DNA of 64,000 nucleotides, taken from the NCBI RefSeq assembly GCF_038069945.1, contig NZ_JBBPEV010000001.1:1550001-1614000 (forward strand). Direction: 5' to 3'. The stretch comes from Aquabacterium sp. A3 (GTDB lineage: Bacteria > Pseudomonadota > Gammaproteobacteria > Burkholderiales > Burkholderiaceae_C). The number at the start of each line of letters is the position of its first letter. Position 1 is the first letter of the stretch. The notes beneath the pieces were generated by a model. The model did no database searches and was not told the DNA's origin. It saw only the letters and a list, made by a program, of their open reading frames with translations. The position numbers and the translations under genes were made by a program. Below are positions 10,353 to 21,330 of this stretch, piece after piece.

Positions 10353-10595
10353 ATGCGTCCGCTGTTCGCGATCGTGCCTTTGGTGGCCCTGCTCTTCTGG
10401 TTGGGCGAGCCCCAAGGCCAGAGTGCGGCCCTCATGGCCGACAGCAACACCTCCAGCCCGGCCGGTGCCGACCGCCGGTCATCCAGCCTTGAAGAGGGCT
10501 TCCCGCTGAACGCCTCGGTGCTCACGCCCCGCAGCATGACCCACACCGGCGTGAGCGCCCACCTGGTGTCCACCGGCTGGCAGCCCAGTCGCTGA
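10353..10595 (+). CDS. Small exported hypothetical protein (80 aa)
   Basis: I do not recognise this protein. From the ATG at 10353 it has a hydrophobic, signal-peptide-like start (residues 3-17 are nearly all apolar), a plausible cleavage zone near residues 24-28, and then a Ser/Thr/Pro-rich polar tail. A possible promoter lies upstream and AGG lies 10 nt before the ATG. The reading frame stays open another 150 nt upstream, but that part looks non-coding. It is followed by the thi promoter. Support is the signal-like N-terminus only, so this could be a spurious open frame. Confidence 0.4.
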   Translation: MRPLFAIVPLVALLFWLGEPQGQSAALMADSNTSSPAGADRRSSSLEEGFPLNASVLTPRSMTHTGVSAHLVSTGWQPSR

Positions 10596-10629
10596 GCCGC
10601 GCCTGACACCGCCCGGCGCCCGGTGGCGC

Positions 10630-10658
10630 TTGATGTCCCGGCCCGAGGGCACTACACT
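10630..10658 (+). promoter_or_regulatory. Promoter of the thi operon
   Basis: A -35 element TTGATG (10630-10635), a spacer of exactly 17 nt and a -10 element TACACT (10653-10658) precede the riboswitch. The predicted start at about 10665 coincides with the first base of the riboswitch P1 stem, which supports the assignment. Confidence 0.65.
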
Positions 10659-10665
10659 GGCCCTT

Positions 10666-12909
<2,244 letters not shown>

Positions 12910-12912
12910 ACC

Positions 12913-14046
12913 ATGACCTCGCACTCCACAGAACAGGACGCCGCCCGGCCCCTGCGCATCGGCATTGCAGGCGCCGGCTTGCTGGGCCGCCTGCTGGCTT
13001 GGACCTTGTGCAAGGCCGGTCACCAGGTCTCGGTCTTTGATCCGTCGCCTGGCCCGGCCGCGCGCTTTGATGGGCACCAGGCTGCCGGCCTCACCGCCGC
13101 CGGGATGCTCAGCCCCCTGGCCGAGCTGGACCAGGCCGACCCCGACGTGGCGGCGCTGGGGTGGCGCTCGCTGGATCGCTGGCGAGACATCACCGCGGCC
13201 CTTGCGCACACCGGACCGCTGGCCCCCTGCTTTCGGCAGTCCGGCAGCCTGCTGGTGGCCCACGGCCCCGATCTGGGCACGGCCCACCGCGTGCTGCAGC
13301 GGCTGGCGCAAGCCCACCAACCGCCCTGGCCGGCCCCCCGGCCGCTGCAGGCCGCCGAACTGCACACACTCGAGCCCGAGCTGCACGGTGCGCAGGGGCC
13401 GCTGCATGCCTGGCTGCTGCCCGATGAAGGCTGCATCGACACCGTGGTCACGATGCAGGCGCTGCACGACCAGGCCTGCACGGCCGAATGGCACTGGGGG
13501 CAGACCGTGACGGACGTGAGCCCCGGTGCGCTGCACCTGCATGACGGCCACACCCTGGCCGTCGACTGGGCCATCGACGTGCGCGGCACAGGCGCGCGCG
13601 CCAGCCTGCCCGTGCGCGGTGTGCGCGGCGAACTGGTCTGGCTGCATGCGCCCGGGGTGCGCCTGACGCGCCCGGTGCGCCTGCTGCATCCGCGACACCG
13701 CGTGTACATCGTGCCGCGTCCGGGCGACGTGGTGCTGGTGGGTGCCAGCGAGCTGGAAAGCGAGGACCGGTCGGGCGTGTCACTGCGCAGCGCGGTCGAG
13801 CTGATGGCCGCCGCGCACAGCGTGCTGCCGGCCCTGGCCGAGGCCCGCATCCTGCGGACCGACACCAACCTGCGCCCCGCCCTGCCCGACCACCGCCCAC
13901 GGCTGCATGCCGAACCCGGCCTGCTGCGCATCAACGGCCTGTACCGCCACGGCTGGTTGCTGGCCCCGGCCCTGGTGGAGGACGGACTGCGGCACCTGAT
14001 GCCCACCTTCACGCCCCCCCTCTCCCCCACCCCCGTGACCGCATGA
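12913..14046 (+). CDS. thiO: Glycine oxidase-type FAD oxidoreductase ThiO
   Basis: This FAD-dependent D-amino-acid oxidase family protein supplies dehydroglycine for thiazole synthesis. The dinucleotide-binding motif GIAGAGLLG lies near residues 15-23. Conserved strings include AAGLTAAGMLSPL, RGELVWL, YIVPRPGDVVLVGAS and, at the C-terminus, GLYRHGWLLAPAL, all typical of ThiO/GlyOx. It starts 3 nt after thiC and overlaps thiS as ATGA. The context in a thiazole gene set makes the role firm. Confidence 0.92.
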   Translation: MTSHSTEQDAARPLRIGIAGAGLLGRLLAWTLCKAGHQVSVFDPSPGPAARFDGHQAAGLTAAGMLSPLAELDQADPDVAALGWRSLDRWRDITAALAHTGPLAPCFRQSGSLLVAHGPDLGTAHRVLQRLAQAHQPPWPAPRPLQAAELHTLEPELHGAQGPLHAWLLPDEGCIDTVVTMQALHDQACTAEWHWGQTVTDVSPGALHLHDGHTLAVDWAIDVRGTGARASLPVRGVRGELVWLHAPGVRLTRPVRLLHPRHRVYIVPRPGDVVLVGASELESEDRSGVSLRSAVELMAAAHSVLPALAEARILRTDTNLRPALPDHRPRLHAEPGLLRINGLYRHGWLLAPALVEDGLRHLMPTFTPPLSPTPVTA

Positions 14047-14279
14047 CCGACACACTGACCATCCACACCGAAGCGGGCCCCTTGGCGTTGCCCGCCGGCG
14101 CCACACTGGCCGACGCACTGCGCCGCCTGCTGCCAGGCGATGAGGCCGAGCAGGCCGAAGCGGCCGCGCGCCTGGCCACCGCCGTCAATGGCGACTTTGT
14201 GCCGCGCAACCAGCGCGCCAGCCATGCGCTGCGCGACGGCGACACCGTCTTGTGTTTTGCACCCATCACGGGAGGTTGA
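14043..14279 (+). CDS. thiS: Sulfur carrier protein ThiS
   Basis: This small ubiquitin-fold carrier delivers sulfur as a C-terminal thiocarboxylate to ThiG. The 78 aa end in the required Gly-Gly and include AVNGDFVPR, the usual ThiS strand. At 78 aa it is longer than the typical 64-70, owing to extra residues in the first helix region (about 25-40). It overlaps thiO by 4 nt and ends 3 nt before thiG. Confidence 0.95.
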   Translation: MTDTLTIHTEAGPLALPAGATLADALRRLLPGDEAEQAEAAARLATAVNGDFVPRNQRASHALRDGDTVLCFAPITGG

Positions 14280-14282
14280 CCC

Positions 14283-15086
14283 ATGGCCACGCAAGACCTC
14301 TGGCACATCGGCGACACCGCCTTGCACAGCCGATTCCTGCTGGGCACGGCCGGCCACCCTTCGCCGGCCGTGCTGCAGCAGGCCATCGAAGCCTCGGGCA
14401 GCCAGGTACTCACCCTGGGGCTCAAACGCACGCTGGCCACCACAGGCCAGGACAACGGCTTCGTGCGGGTGATCCGCGACACCGCACAGGCGTGCAACGC
14501 CCACCTGCTGCCCAACACGGCGGGGTGCCGCAGCGCCCGCGACGCCATCAGCCTGGCCCACATGGCGCGTGAACTGCTGGACACCCGCTGGATCAAGCTC
14601 GAGGTGGTGGGCGATGAACAAACCCTGCAGCCCGACCCGTTCGAGCTGCTGACCGCCGCCAGGCAACTGGTGCAAGACGGCTTCGAGGTGCTGCCGTACT
14701 GCACCGACGACCTGGTGAGCGCCCATCGGCTGGTGGACGCCGGCTGTCGCATCCTCATGCCCTGGGCCGCCCCCATCGGCTCGGGCCTGGGCCTGCTCAA
14801 CCCCTGGGCCTTGCGCACCCTGCGTGCGCGACTGCCCCACATCACCCTGATCGTGGACGCCGGACTGGGCGCCCCCTCGCACGCCACGGCCGCCATGGAG
14901 CTGGGCATGGACGCCGTGCTCCTGAACTCGGCGGTCTCGCAGGCGGGAGACCCGGTGCGCATGGCCCGAGCCTTCGCCCACGGGGTGCGCGCCGGCAGAG
15001 AGGGCTTCCTGGCGGGGCTCATGCCCAGCAGTGATGTGGCCATCGCCACCACCCCGGTGGGTGGCCAGCCCTTTGTCCTGTCATGA
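14283..15086 (+). CDS. thiG: Thiazole synthase ThiG
   Basis: This TIM-barrel enzyme forms the thiazole phosphate from deoxyxylulose phosphate, dehydroglycine and ThiS thiocarboxylate. The Schiff-base lysine lies in WIKLEVVGD. The phosphate and substrate loops PNTAGCRSA, LMPWAAPIGSG and DAGLGAPSHA are present. The 267 aa are normal. It overlaps the downstream thiDE gene by 4 nt (ATGA). Confidence 0.96.
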   Translation: MATQDLWHIGDTALHSRFLLGTAGHPSPAVLQQAIEASGSQVLTLGLKRTLATTGQDNGFVRVIRDTAQACNAHLLPNTAGCRSARDAISLAHMARELLDTRWIKLEVVGDEQTLQPDPFELLTAARQLVQDGFEVLPYCTDDLVSAHRLVDAGCRILMPWAAPIGSGLGLLNPWALRTLRARLPHITLIVDAGLGAPSHATAAMELGMDAVLLNSAVSQAGDPVRMARAFAHGVRAGREGFLAGLMPSSDVAIATTPVGGQPFVLS

Positions 15087-16720
15087 GTGCGGCCGTGAAC
15101 CCCATGGCCCCGCCCATCATCTGGTGCATCGGCGGGCTTGACACGGCCGGGGGCGCCGGCCTGAGTGCAGACCAACGCGCCGCCGAGGCCATGGGCGTGC
15201 ACGCCTGCCCGGTGGCGGCCTGCCTGACGGCGCAACACTCACGGGGGGTGTCGATGGTGCAGCCCGTGGACACCACCATGCTGGACGCGCAACTGCTCGC
15301 CCTGGCGCAAGACATGCCGCCGGTGGCGATCAAAACGGGCCTGTTGGGCAGCGCAGCGGCCATCCACACCGTGGCCTGCTGGGTGGACGCCCTACGCCAG
15401 GGCCGCGCAGACGGCCTGCCGGCCCTGGTCGTTGATCCCGTGCTGAGCGCCAGTGCCGGCGGCGCCGCGTTCAGCGACGAGGCGATCGTGGCCGCCTACC
15501 GCACCCACCTCTTGCCCCGCGCCACGGTGATCACGCCCAACCGCGCCGAGGCGGCGGTGCTGGCGGGTGCAGACACCCTGCCGGCCGTGGCGCAAGGCTG
15601 GCGCCAGCAGGGCGTGGGCGCCGTGCTGATCACCGGCGGGGACACCCCCTGCACGGCCGCTGAAGGCTGGTGCCTGGATTGGATGGACACACCACAGGCC
15701 CAAGGCTGGCTGTGCGCCCCCCGGGTGGACACCCCACACCACCACGGCACGGGCTGCACGCTGGCCAGCGGGGTGGCGGCCGCGCTGGCGCTGGGCCATG
15801 TGGCGGCCGATGCCATCGTGTTGGCCAACCTGCTGACGCGCCATGCGCTGATGCACGGCCACCCCGCCGGTCAAGGCGCAGGACCGGTGAAGGCACGAGC
15901 GGGTTTTGCCGCTGGCCCGGCGCTGGGGAGCGCGCCCATGCCCTGGCTGGGCTGGGGAGCCGACCTGCCCTGGCGCCTGCAGGCATCGCCCCTGCACGAT
16001 GGACCCGGCCTGTTCCAGCCGTTCACGCCACCGCATGATGGCTTGTACGGCATCGTGGCCACCGCAGACATGGCCGAGGCCGCCATGCAGGCCGGCATGC
16101 GCTGCGTGCAACTGCGGCACAAGGCCCGCAACGGCCTGGAGGCCCACCTGACCCGTTGCCTGAACGCCGCTGCCCGACATGGCGCCACCCTCATCGTCAA
16201 CGACCACTGGCGCGCGGCCCTGGCCCATCCGGTGCCCACGCCAGTGCAAGCCGGGTACGCCCTGGGCCTGCACCTGGGGCAGGAGGACCTGCTGGCACTC
16301 AGTGCAGACGACCAAGCGCTCTTGCGCGGCCAGGGCCATCGCGTGCAACTCGGGCTGAGCTCTCACAGCCTGTGGGAGCTGGCCCGTGCACTGGGCTGTG
16401 GCCCCAGCCTCATCGCCTGCGGGCCCGTGCAGGCCACCACCACCAAACACATGCCATGGCAACCACAGGGGCGACACAACCTGAGCTGGTGGGTGGCGCA
16501 CAGCCCCGTGCCCGTGGTGGGCATCGGCGGCTTGCTGACGGCCGCCGACCTTCAGCACATGTCAGGCGCTGGTGCGGCCGCGTTGTGTGTGGTCAGGGCA
16601 CTGGGCCAAGACCCCACCGAGTTGCCTGCCCGCCTGGCCGCCTTGCGCACCCTGCGGCTTCAGCCTCATGGCGCTCAGGGCGCTCAGCGCGCTCCCGCGC
16701 TGCCGCATCCTGTGTTGTGA
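15083..16720 (+). CDS. thiDE: Bifunctional HMP(-P) kinase / thiamine-phosphate synthase (ThiD-ThiE fusion)
   Basis: The N-terminal part (about residues 10-265) is a ThiD kinase. It has GGLDTAGGAG at the start, VDPVLSASAG, TPNRAEA, and the catalytic-Cys region HHGTGCTLAS. The C-terminal part (about 305-535) is ThiE. It has VQLRHKARN, LIVNDHW, LGLHLGQED, LGLSSHS, the phosphate loop GPVQATTTK, and VVGIGGL. A Gly/Ala/Pro-rich linker joins them. The fusion makes HMP-PP and couples it with thiazole phosphate, giving thiamine phosphate in one polypeptide. Several ThiE motifs deviate from consensus (RHK for RxK, SSHS for STHN), but the key positions are kept. Confidence 0.93.
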   Translation: MSAAVNPMAPPIIWCIGGLDTAGGAGLSADQRAAEAMGVHACPVAACLTAQHSRGVSMVQPVDTTMLDAQLLALAQDMPPVAIKTGLLGSAAAIHTVACWVDALRQGRADGLPALVVDPVLSASAGGAAFSDEAIVAAYRTHLLPRATVITPNRAEAAVLAGADTLPAVAQGWRQQGVGAVLITGGDTPCTAAEGWCLDWMDTPQAQGWLCAPRVDTPHHHGTGCTLASGVAAALALGHVAADAIVLANLLTRHALMHGHPAGQGAGPVKARAGFAAGPALGSAPMPWLGWGADLPWRLQASPLHDGPGLFQPFTPPHDGLYGIVATADMAEAAMQAGMRCVQLRHKARNGLEAHLTRCLNAAARHGATLIVNDHWRAALAHPVPTPVQAGYALGLHLGQEDLLALSADDQALLRGQGHRVQLGLSSHSLWELARALGCGPSLIACGPVQATTTKHMPWQPQGRHNLSWWVAHSPVPVVGIGGLLTAADLQHMSGAGAAALCVVRALGQDPTELPARLAALRTLRLQPHGAQGAQRAPALPHPVL

Positions 16721-16732
16721 GCCGGGCACCGT

Positions 16733-17494
16733 TCAGTCGTCATCGTCATCATCATGGTCGTGGCCTTCGCTGTGCTCACCCTGGGCATGCGCTCCCACCA
16801 TGCCCGGGCCATGGGTGCTCCAGCGCTGCGACCAGAACGCCGCCAGCGCCACCAACAGCAGCACCGCCACGCCGCGTTCGACCCACAAACGCACGCCCCG
16901 GGCCGTCCCGCCGCGCACCAGGTCCATGGCCAGCATGCGGCGACGCACCACGCTGAGTGCCGTCACCACCCCCAAGTGGCCCAGCACGGCCAGCAACAGC
17001 GCATTGCCCAGCCACTCATGCAACTCCTCAAGCCACTCCTCCCACACCGTGTCTTCGAGCACGGCGCCACCCAGGTCCATGCCCGCCCCGGTGCTGACCG
17101 ACAGCGCCACCAAGGCCATGAGGGCCACCACCGTCAGGCCAAGCGCCTGCGTCATCCACGCCGAGGCGCCCACCCGCCCCGACACGAACCCCTGCAGCCC
17201 GCGCCACAGGCTCATGCCCATGCGACCCCATCGGGCCAGCCCCGCGCCCGGCGACACCAACGCCCACACCAGCCTGACCATCAATGCGCCAGCGGCCACA
17301 TAGCCCAGGGTCATGTGCACCCCCCGCCACCCGTCCATTTCGGACGTGAACCAGGCCCCCAGCGCGGCCACCGCCAGCACCCAGTGGGTGAGACGCACCA
17401 CCGCATCCCTTCCTCGCGGTGTGGCCGCCGACGCGCGACCGGTGGATGTGGCGGCCGCCGGGGTGGCGGGACGTGAGGTGGCAGATGGCGACAT
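16733..17494 (-). CDS. Cytochrome b561-like membrane protein with His/Asp-rich tail
   Basis: This is a diheme-type b cytochrome of the cytochrome b561 / hydrogenase cytochrome b family, an inner-membrane electron carrier. Four hydrophobic segments are visible. Candidate heme histidines lie in RLTHWVL and VHMTLGY in the first half and LHEWLGN and GHLGVV in the second. After the last helix comes a short tail rich in His, Glu and Asp that ends in six consecutive Asp residues, suggesting metal binding in the soluble phase. The partner that gives or takes electrons is not evident; the gene is monocistronic and convergent with the thi operon. Confidence 0.82.
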   Translation of the reverse strand: MSPSATSRPATPAAATSTGRASAATPRGRDAVVRLTHWVLAVAALGAWFTSEMDGWRGVHMTLGYVAAGALMVRLVWALVSPGAGLARWGRMGMSLWRGLQGFVSGRVGASAWMTQALGLTVVALMALVALSVSTGAGMDLGGAVLEDTVWEEWLEELHEWLGNALLLAVLGHLGVVTALSVVRRRMLAMDLVRGGTARGVRLWVERGVAVLLLVALAAFWSQRWSTHGPGMVGAHAQGEHSEGHDHDDDDDD

Positions 17495-17696
17495 GGTGGA
17501 TCAGCGCATGGCATGCAGTGGCAGGAGATGGCACCGATGATGCGTGCCCCGCCTGAACGGGCCCTTAAACGCGGGGCGCTTGTGCGGAATGTCCGCCCAG
17601 CCACGGGATAACCCCTTCGATCGTTTAACGAAACACATCCAAACTAGACACCCTGTATTGGCCGATCACGCCACCTCTTCGCCCTGACGTTCTCTG
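17495..17696. other. Divergent intergenic region between cytochrome b561 and histidine kinase genes
   Basis: This 202-bp gap must hold both start regions. The part from about 17600 to 17670 is AT-richer than its surroundings. No clear -35/-10 pair or operator could be assigned, and no ribosome-binding site is obvious before the kinase ATG at 17697. Confidence 0.35.
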
Positions 17697-19550
17697 ATGT
17701 CTTCGCCGACCGCCGCCCCCGACTGGAAGCACCGTGTGCAGGCAGCCCGCACCCGGATGCTGTTCTCTCACGTCCCGGTCGCTGCGCCCATGGGTGGCGC
17801 GCTGGCGGTGCTCATGCTGGCGTATGTGCACCACCTCCATCCCGTCGCCCTGACCCCCTGGTCGCTGGCCTGGGCGCTGTGCACCCTGACCGTGGAGTGC
17901 CTGGCGGGCGCCCACGCCGTGATGTACCTGCGATCAAGGCGACGGCAAGCACCCGCGTGGAGGCGACGGCTGCTGTACTTCACCGGAGCCACCGGATTCG
18001 TCTGGTCCTTGCTGGTGTGGGCGGTCCCGGTGAGCGAACACCTGGAACTGCGCGCCACGCTGGTGGGCCTGGCATTGGGCGTGGCCGCCTGCGGGGCCTT
18101 CATGTTCACCGCCGACCGCCTGCTGGCGCGGCTGTTTTTTCTGCCCATCGGCACGTCATTGGCCCTTTATTGCGCCCACTACCCGGATGCGCGGGGCCTG
18201 TTTGGCCTGGTGGTGGTGATCGGGTTCATGGGGGTGTTCTGGATGTCGGCCGAACGATCTCACCGTCGGATCGGCGAACTGCTGCGTCTGCGCTTCGAAA
18301 GCGAGCACCTGGCCCAACTGCGGGCGGCCGCGCTGGATGAAGCTCGCCAACTGGGCCAGGCCAAGGACATGTTCCTGGCCACCATGAGCCACGAGATGCG
18401 CACCCCGCTGCACGGCATCCTGGGCCTGTCGAGCATGATGCAACGCGACTCACGTGACGCCGCCACGCACGAACAACTGACCCTGATCCGATCGGCTGGA
18501 ACCCATCTGCTGGGCGTGATCAACGACGTGCTGGACCTCTCCCGCTGTCAGGCCGGCAGGCTGGTGCTGCACAAGGCCCCCGTGGATCTGCATGCCCTGG
18601 TGCGCGAGGTCATTGCCCTGGGTCAGGCACAAGCCGACCAGACCAGCGCCCCGCCCACACTGAGTTGCACCATGGCACCGGACGTGCCCCAGTGGGTGGA
18701 CACGGATGCACACCGCCTGCGACAGGTGCTGATCAACCTGGTGGGCAATGCCATCAAGTTCACTCCGGGCGGCCAGGTGTCGGTGACCGTGGCGCGCACC
18801 CACGGTCAGGCCGCCCTGGCAGACGTGCCCCTGACCTTTTCGGTGAGCGACACCGGCATCGGCATCCCGCCCTCCGAGCTGACCCGCATCTTCGATCCGT
18901 TCCACCAGGTTCACCATCCGGCGCTGGCCCCTCAGGGAACCGGGCTGGGCCTGAGCATCGCTCAACGGATTGCCCAGGCCATGGGCGGCACACTGGCCTG
19001 CAAGAGCCAGCTGGGCCGAGGCAGCACCTTCACGCTGAGTGTGCGCGTCGCGCTCGCGCCCGCCCAGACCACCTCACAGGCCGCCACCGCTCAAGCCAAG
19101 GGTGCGGCCGAGGATGCCCCCAGAGTGCCCCAGGAAGGCGCGCATGTGCTGCTGGTCGAAGACAACCCCATCAACGCGATCGTGGCACGCGCCACCCTGG
19201 AGCAACTGGGCCTGACGGTCAGCGGATGCGAGAACGGTCGCGAAGCCCTGGACTGGCTGTCGAGTCACCACGCCGACCTCGTGCTCATGGACTGCCTGAT
19301 GCCCGAGATGAACGGCCTCGACGCCACCCGGCAGATCCGCGCCCGTGAGCAACAAGCCCCGGGCTTGCGCCCACTGCCCATCATCGCCCTGACCGCCAGC
19401 ACCGAATCCCGTGACCGCATGGCCTGCGTAGAAGCCGGCATGGACGATGTGCTGGGCAAGCCATTCACCAGCGAAGAGCTGGCGGACGTGATCGCGCGGC
19501 ACCTGCCTCAACGGCAGCGGCGTGATGCCGACAGCACGGTGCTCAGTTGA
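17697..19550 (+). CDS. Membrane-bound hybrid histidine kinase / response regulator
   Basis: This is a two-component sensor of 617 aa. About six hydrophobic helices (residues 30-182) form an input domain without a recognisable periplasmic sensor. The HisKA H-box ([11 protein letters not shown]) places the phospho-His at residue 232. The ATPase domain shows the N-box around residue 347, DTGIGI at 385-390 and GTGLGLS near 414. A REC domain follows from about 483, with the phospho-Asp at 532 (LMDCLMPEM). There is no output domain and no adjacent response regulator, so phosphate must pass to an unlinked partner. Its end overlaps the convergent DUF1857 gene by 8 nt. Confidence 0.9.
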   Translation: MSSPTAAPDWKHRVQAARTRMLFSHVPVAAPMGGALAVLMLAYVHHLHPVALTPWSLAWALCTLTVECLAGAHAVMYLRSRRRQAPAWRRRLLYFTGATGFVWSLLVWAVPVSEHLELRATLVGLALGVAACGAFMFTADRLLARLFFLPIGTSLALYCAHYPDARGLFGLVVVIGFMGVFWMSAERSHRRIGELLRLRFESEHLAQLRAAALDEARQLGQAKDMFLATMSHEMRTPLHGILGLSSMMQRDSRDAATHEQLTLIRSAGTHLLGVINDVLDLSRCQAGRLVLHKAPVDLHALVREVIALGQAQADQTSAPPTLSCTMAPDVPQWVDTDAHRLRQVLINLVGNAIKFTPGGQVSVTVARTHGQAALADVPLTFSVSDTGIGIPPSELTRIFDPFHQVHHPALAPQGTGLGLSIAQRIAQAMGGTLACKSQLGRGSTFTLSVRVALAPAQTTSQAATAQAKGAAEDAPRVPQEGAHVLLVEDNPINAIVARATLEQLGLTVSGCENGREALDWLSSHHADLVLMDCLMPEMNGLDATRQIRAREQQAPGLRPLPIIALTASTESRDRMACVEAGMDDVLGKPFTSEELADVIARHLPQRQRRDADSTVLS

Positions 19551-20031
19551 GGCTGACGCCCCCCAGCTCGCCCTGGCCGAGCCACTCGCGCAGGGTGCGC
19601 ACCATGTCCCGGTCGGCCTCTACCCAGGCGCTGTGCCGATAGCCGTTGAAATACGCCTCTTCGGCGCTCTGCTCGCCCAGCGCCTCATAGACAAAGCGCA
19701 GCACCATGCGACCGGCGTGGGGCTCCTCCACGGTGATCGTCAGCCGGATGGGCGTGGTGTCGCCGTGCGCCTGCGGCGTGAAGACCAGGCGTTGCAAGGC
19801 CTGAGCTCGCACCTCGTCTTGCAGGGTGTGCGGCCCGAAGCGCAGCACGCGCGCGTACACCCCCGGGGCCGTCTCGGTGCAGTCACAGCCCTGGGGCCCC
19901 AGCGGAAACCGCTGCGGCGTCAAAACCTTCAGCATCAGACCCTGCCAGAGTTGATCACGGGTGAAGGTGGGCGCCAACCAGTCAGCCGCAGGCTGAGGGG
20001 CGTTGATTTCAATCAGGTGCTCGAAGCGCAT
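19543..20031 (-). CDS. SRPBCC-fold protein, DUF1857 (AtaL-like)
   Basis: This small START/SRPBCC-like protein of the DUF1857 family has no established function. The family hallmark FEHLIEIN opens the protein, followed by TRDQLWQGL and a C-terminal helix containing [13 protein letters not shown] chose the ATG at 20031, preceded by GGGG, over an upstream start that would add eight residues. The fold implies binding of a hydrophobic ligand; the substrate is unknown. It is divergent from bioB with about 130 bp between the two starts. Confidence 0.8.
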   Translation of the reverse strand: MRFEHLIEINAPQPAADWLAPTFTRDQLWQGLMLKVLTPQRFPLGPQGCDCTETAPGVYARVLRFGPHTLQDEVRAQALQRLVFTPQAHGDTTPIRLTITVEEPHAGRMVLRFVYEALGEQSAEEAYFNGYRHSAWVEADRDMVRTLREWLGQGELGGVSLN

Positions 20032-20163
20032 GGCCCCGAGCTTAACTTGACGCACAAGACCACTTGCGTCAATGCGCTGATTCCGACGTCAACACAGTCA
20101 CCTGACCAGCAGACTACACTTGCGATGGATTCGACCTTGACCGCCCCAGGCGGTGCCCACGCC

Positions 20164-21240
20164 ATGTCTCAGCGCTCCACCTCTGTTGCTTCTTCTGCCC
20201 AGCCCATCCACCTGGTGAAAAAGCCGGTGCTCAATGCGCATGGCTGTGGTGGCGACTGCACCGATCCGAACTTCGACAACGGCCGCTGGCCGCGCGCGAA
20301 GGTGCTGGCGCTCTTCAACCTGCCGTTCAATGATCTGCTGTGGCAGGCGCAGCAGGTGCACCGCCAGCACTGGGATGCCAACGAGATCGAGCACGCCACG
20401 CTGCTGTCGGTCAAGACCGGCGGCTGCCCTGAAGACTGTGGCTACTGCCCGCAGTCGGCCTCGTACGACACGGGCGTGGAGGCCAGCAAGCTGATGTCAC
20501 CCGACGAAGTGCGTGAGGCCGTGATCGCCGCGCGCGACGCCGGCGCCAGCCGCTTCTGCATGGGTGCGGCCTGGCGCGCCCCGAAAGACCGTGACATCGA
20601 GAAGGTCGCCGAGCTGATTGGTGTCATCAAGCAAGAGGGCCTGGAAGCCTGCTGCACCCTGGGCATGCTGACCGACACCCAGGCACAGTCGCTGAAAAAC
20701 GCTGGCCTGGACTACTACAACCACAACCTCGACACCGCCCCTGAGCTGTACGGCGACATCATCACCACGCGCGACCTCGAAGACCGCCTGCACACGCTCG
20801 AACACGTGCGCAAGGCCAATTTGAAGGTGTGCAGCGGTGGCATCGTCGGCATGGGCGAAACCCGCGAAGGCCGCGCCGGCCTGATCGCCCAGTTGGCCAA
20901 CCTGCCCACCTACCCCGAATCGGTGCCCATCAACGACCTGGTGAGGGTGCCCGGCACGCCGCTGGCCGACACACCCCCGCTCGACCCGCTGGAGTTCGTG
21001 CGCACCATCGCCGTGGCCCGCATCACCATGCCCACGGCCCGCGTGCGCCTGTCGGCCGGCCGCCAGCAAATGAGCGAAGCCGTGCAGGCCCTGTGCTTCC
21101 TGGCGGGTGCCAACTCCATCTTCTACGGCGACAAGCTGCTGACCACCGGCAACCCCGAGTTCGACGCCGACCAGGCACTGATGAACAAGCTGGGATTGCG
21201 CAGCGGCAAGGCGGTGACGGCCCGCGTCAACGCGGCCTGA
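20164..21240 (+). CDS. bioB: Biotin synthase BioB
   Basis: This radical-SAM enzyme inserts sulfur into dethiobiotin. The iron-sulfur motif CPEDCGYC is present, preceded by LLSVKTGGC. Other family strings are [41 protein letters not shown] and [13 protein letters not shown]. The start is uncertain. The ATG at 20164 gives 358 aa and has a weak AGGCGG upstream; the ATG at 20125 would add 13 residues but sits next to a TACACT that looks like a -10 element. No other bio gene is in the window. Confidence 0.95.
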   Translation: MSQRSTSVASSAQPIHLVKKPVLNAHGCGGDCTDPNFDNGRWPRAKVLALFNLPFNDLLWQAQQVHRQHWDANEIEHATLLSVKTGGCPEDCGYCPQSASYDTGVEASKLMSPDEVREAVIAARDAGASRFCMGAAWRAPKDRDIEKVAELIGVIKQEGLEACCTLGMLTDTQAQSLKNAGLDYYNHNLDTAPELYGDIITTRDLEDRLHTLEHVRKANLKVCSGGIVGMGETREGRAGLIAQLANLPTYPESVPINDLVRVPGTPLADTPPLDPLEFVRTIAVARITMPTARVRLSAGRQQMSEAVQALCFLAGANSIFYGDKLLTTGNPEFDADQALMNKLGLRSGKAVTARVNAA

Positions 21241-21252
21241 GCCTCCAGCGCG

Positions 21253-21270
21253 CCCCGGTAGATCCCGGGG
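21253..21270 (+). terminator. Possible hairpin after bioB
   Basis: CCCCGG (21253-21258) and CCGGGG (21265-21270) form a 6-bp GC stem around a 6-nt loop, 13 nt after the bioB stop. There is no T-tract, so this is at best a weak or Rho-assisted terminator. Confidence 0.3.
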
Positions 21271-21330
21271 TGGTGCGCCAGGGGCGTCTGAGCAGATAAT
21301 CGCGTTACAACGTTTCTGCACCTCCCACCG

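Noticed and set aside
19522..20124. An in-frame 5' extension of bioB giving a 572-aa protein
   Set aside because: The extension lies antisense to the DUF1857 gene and has the composition of a shadow frame. BioB is complete from 20125 or 20164.
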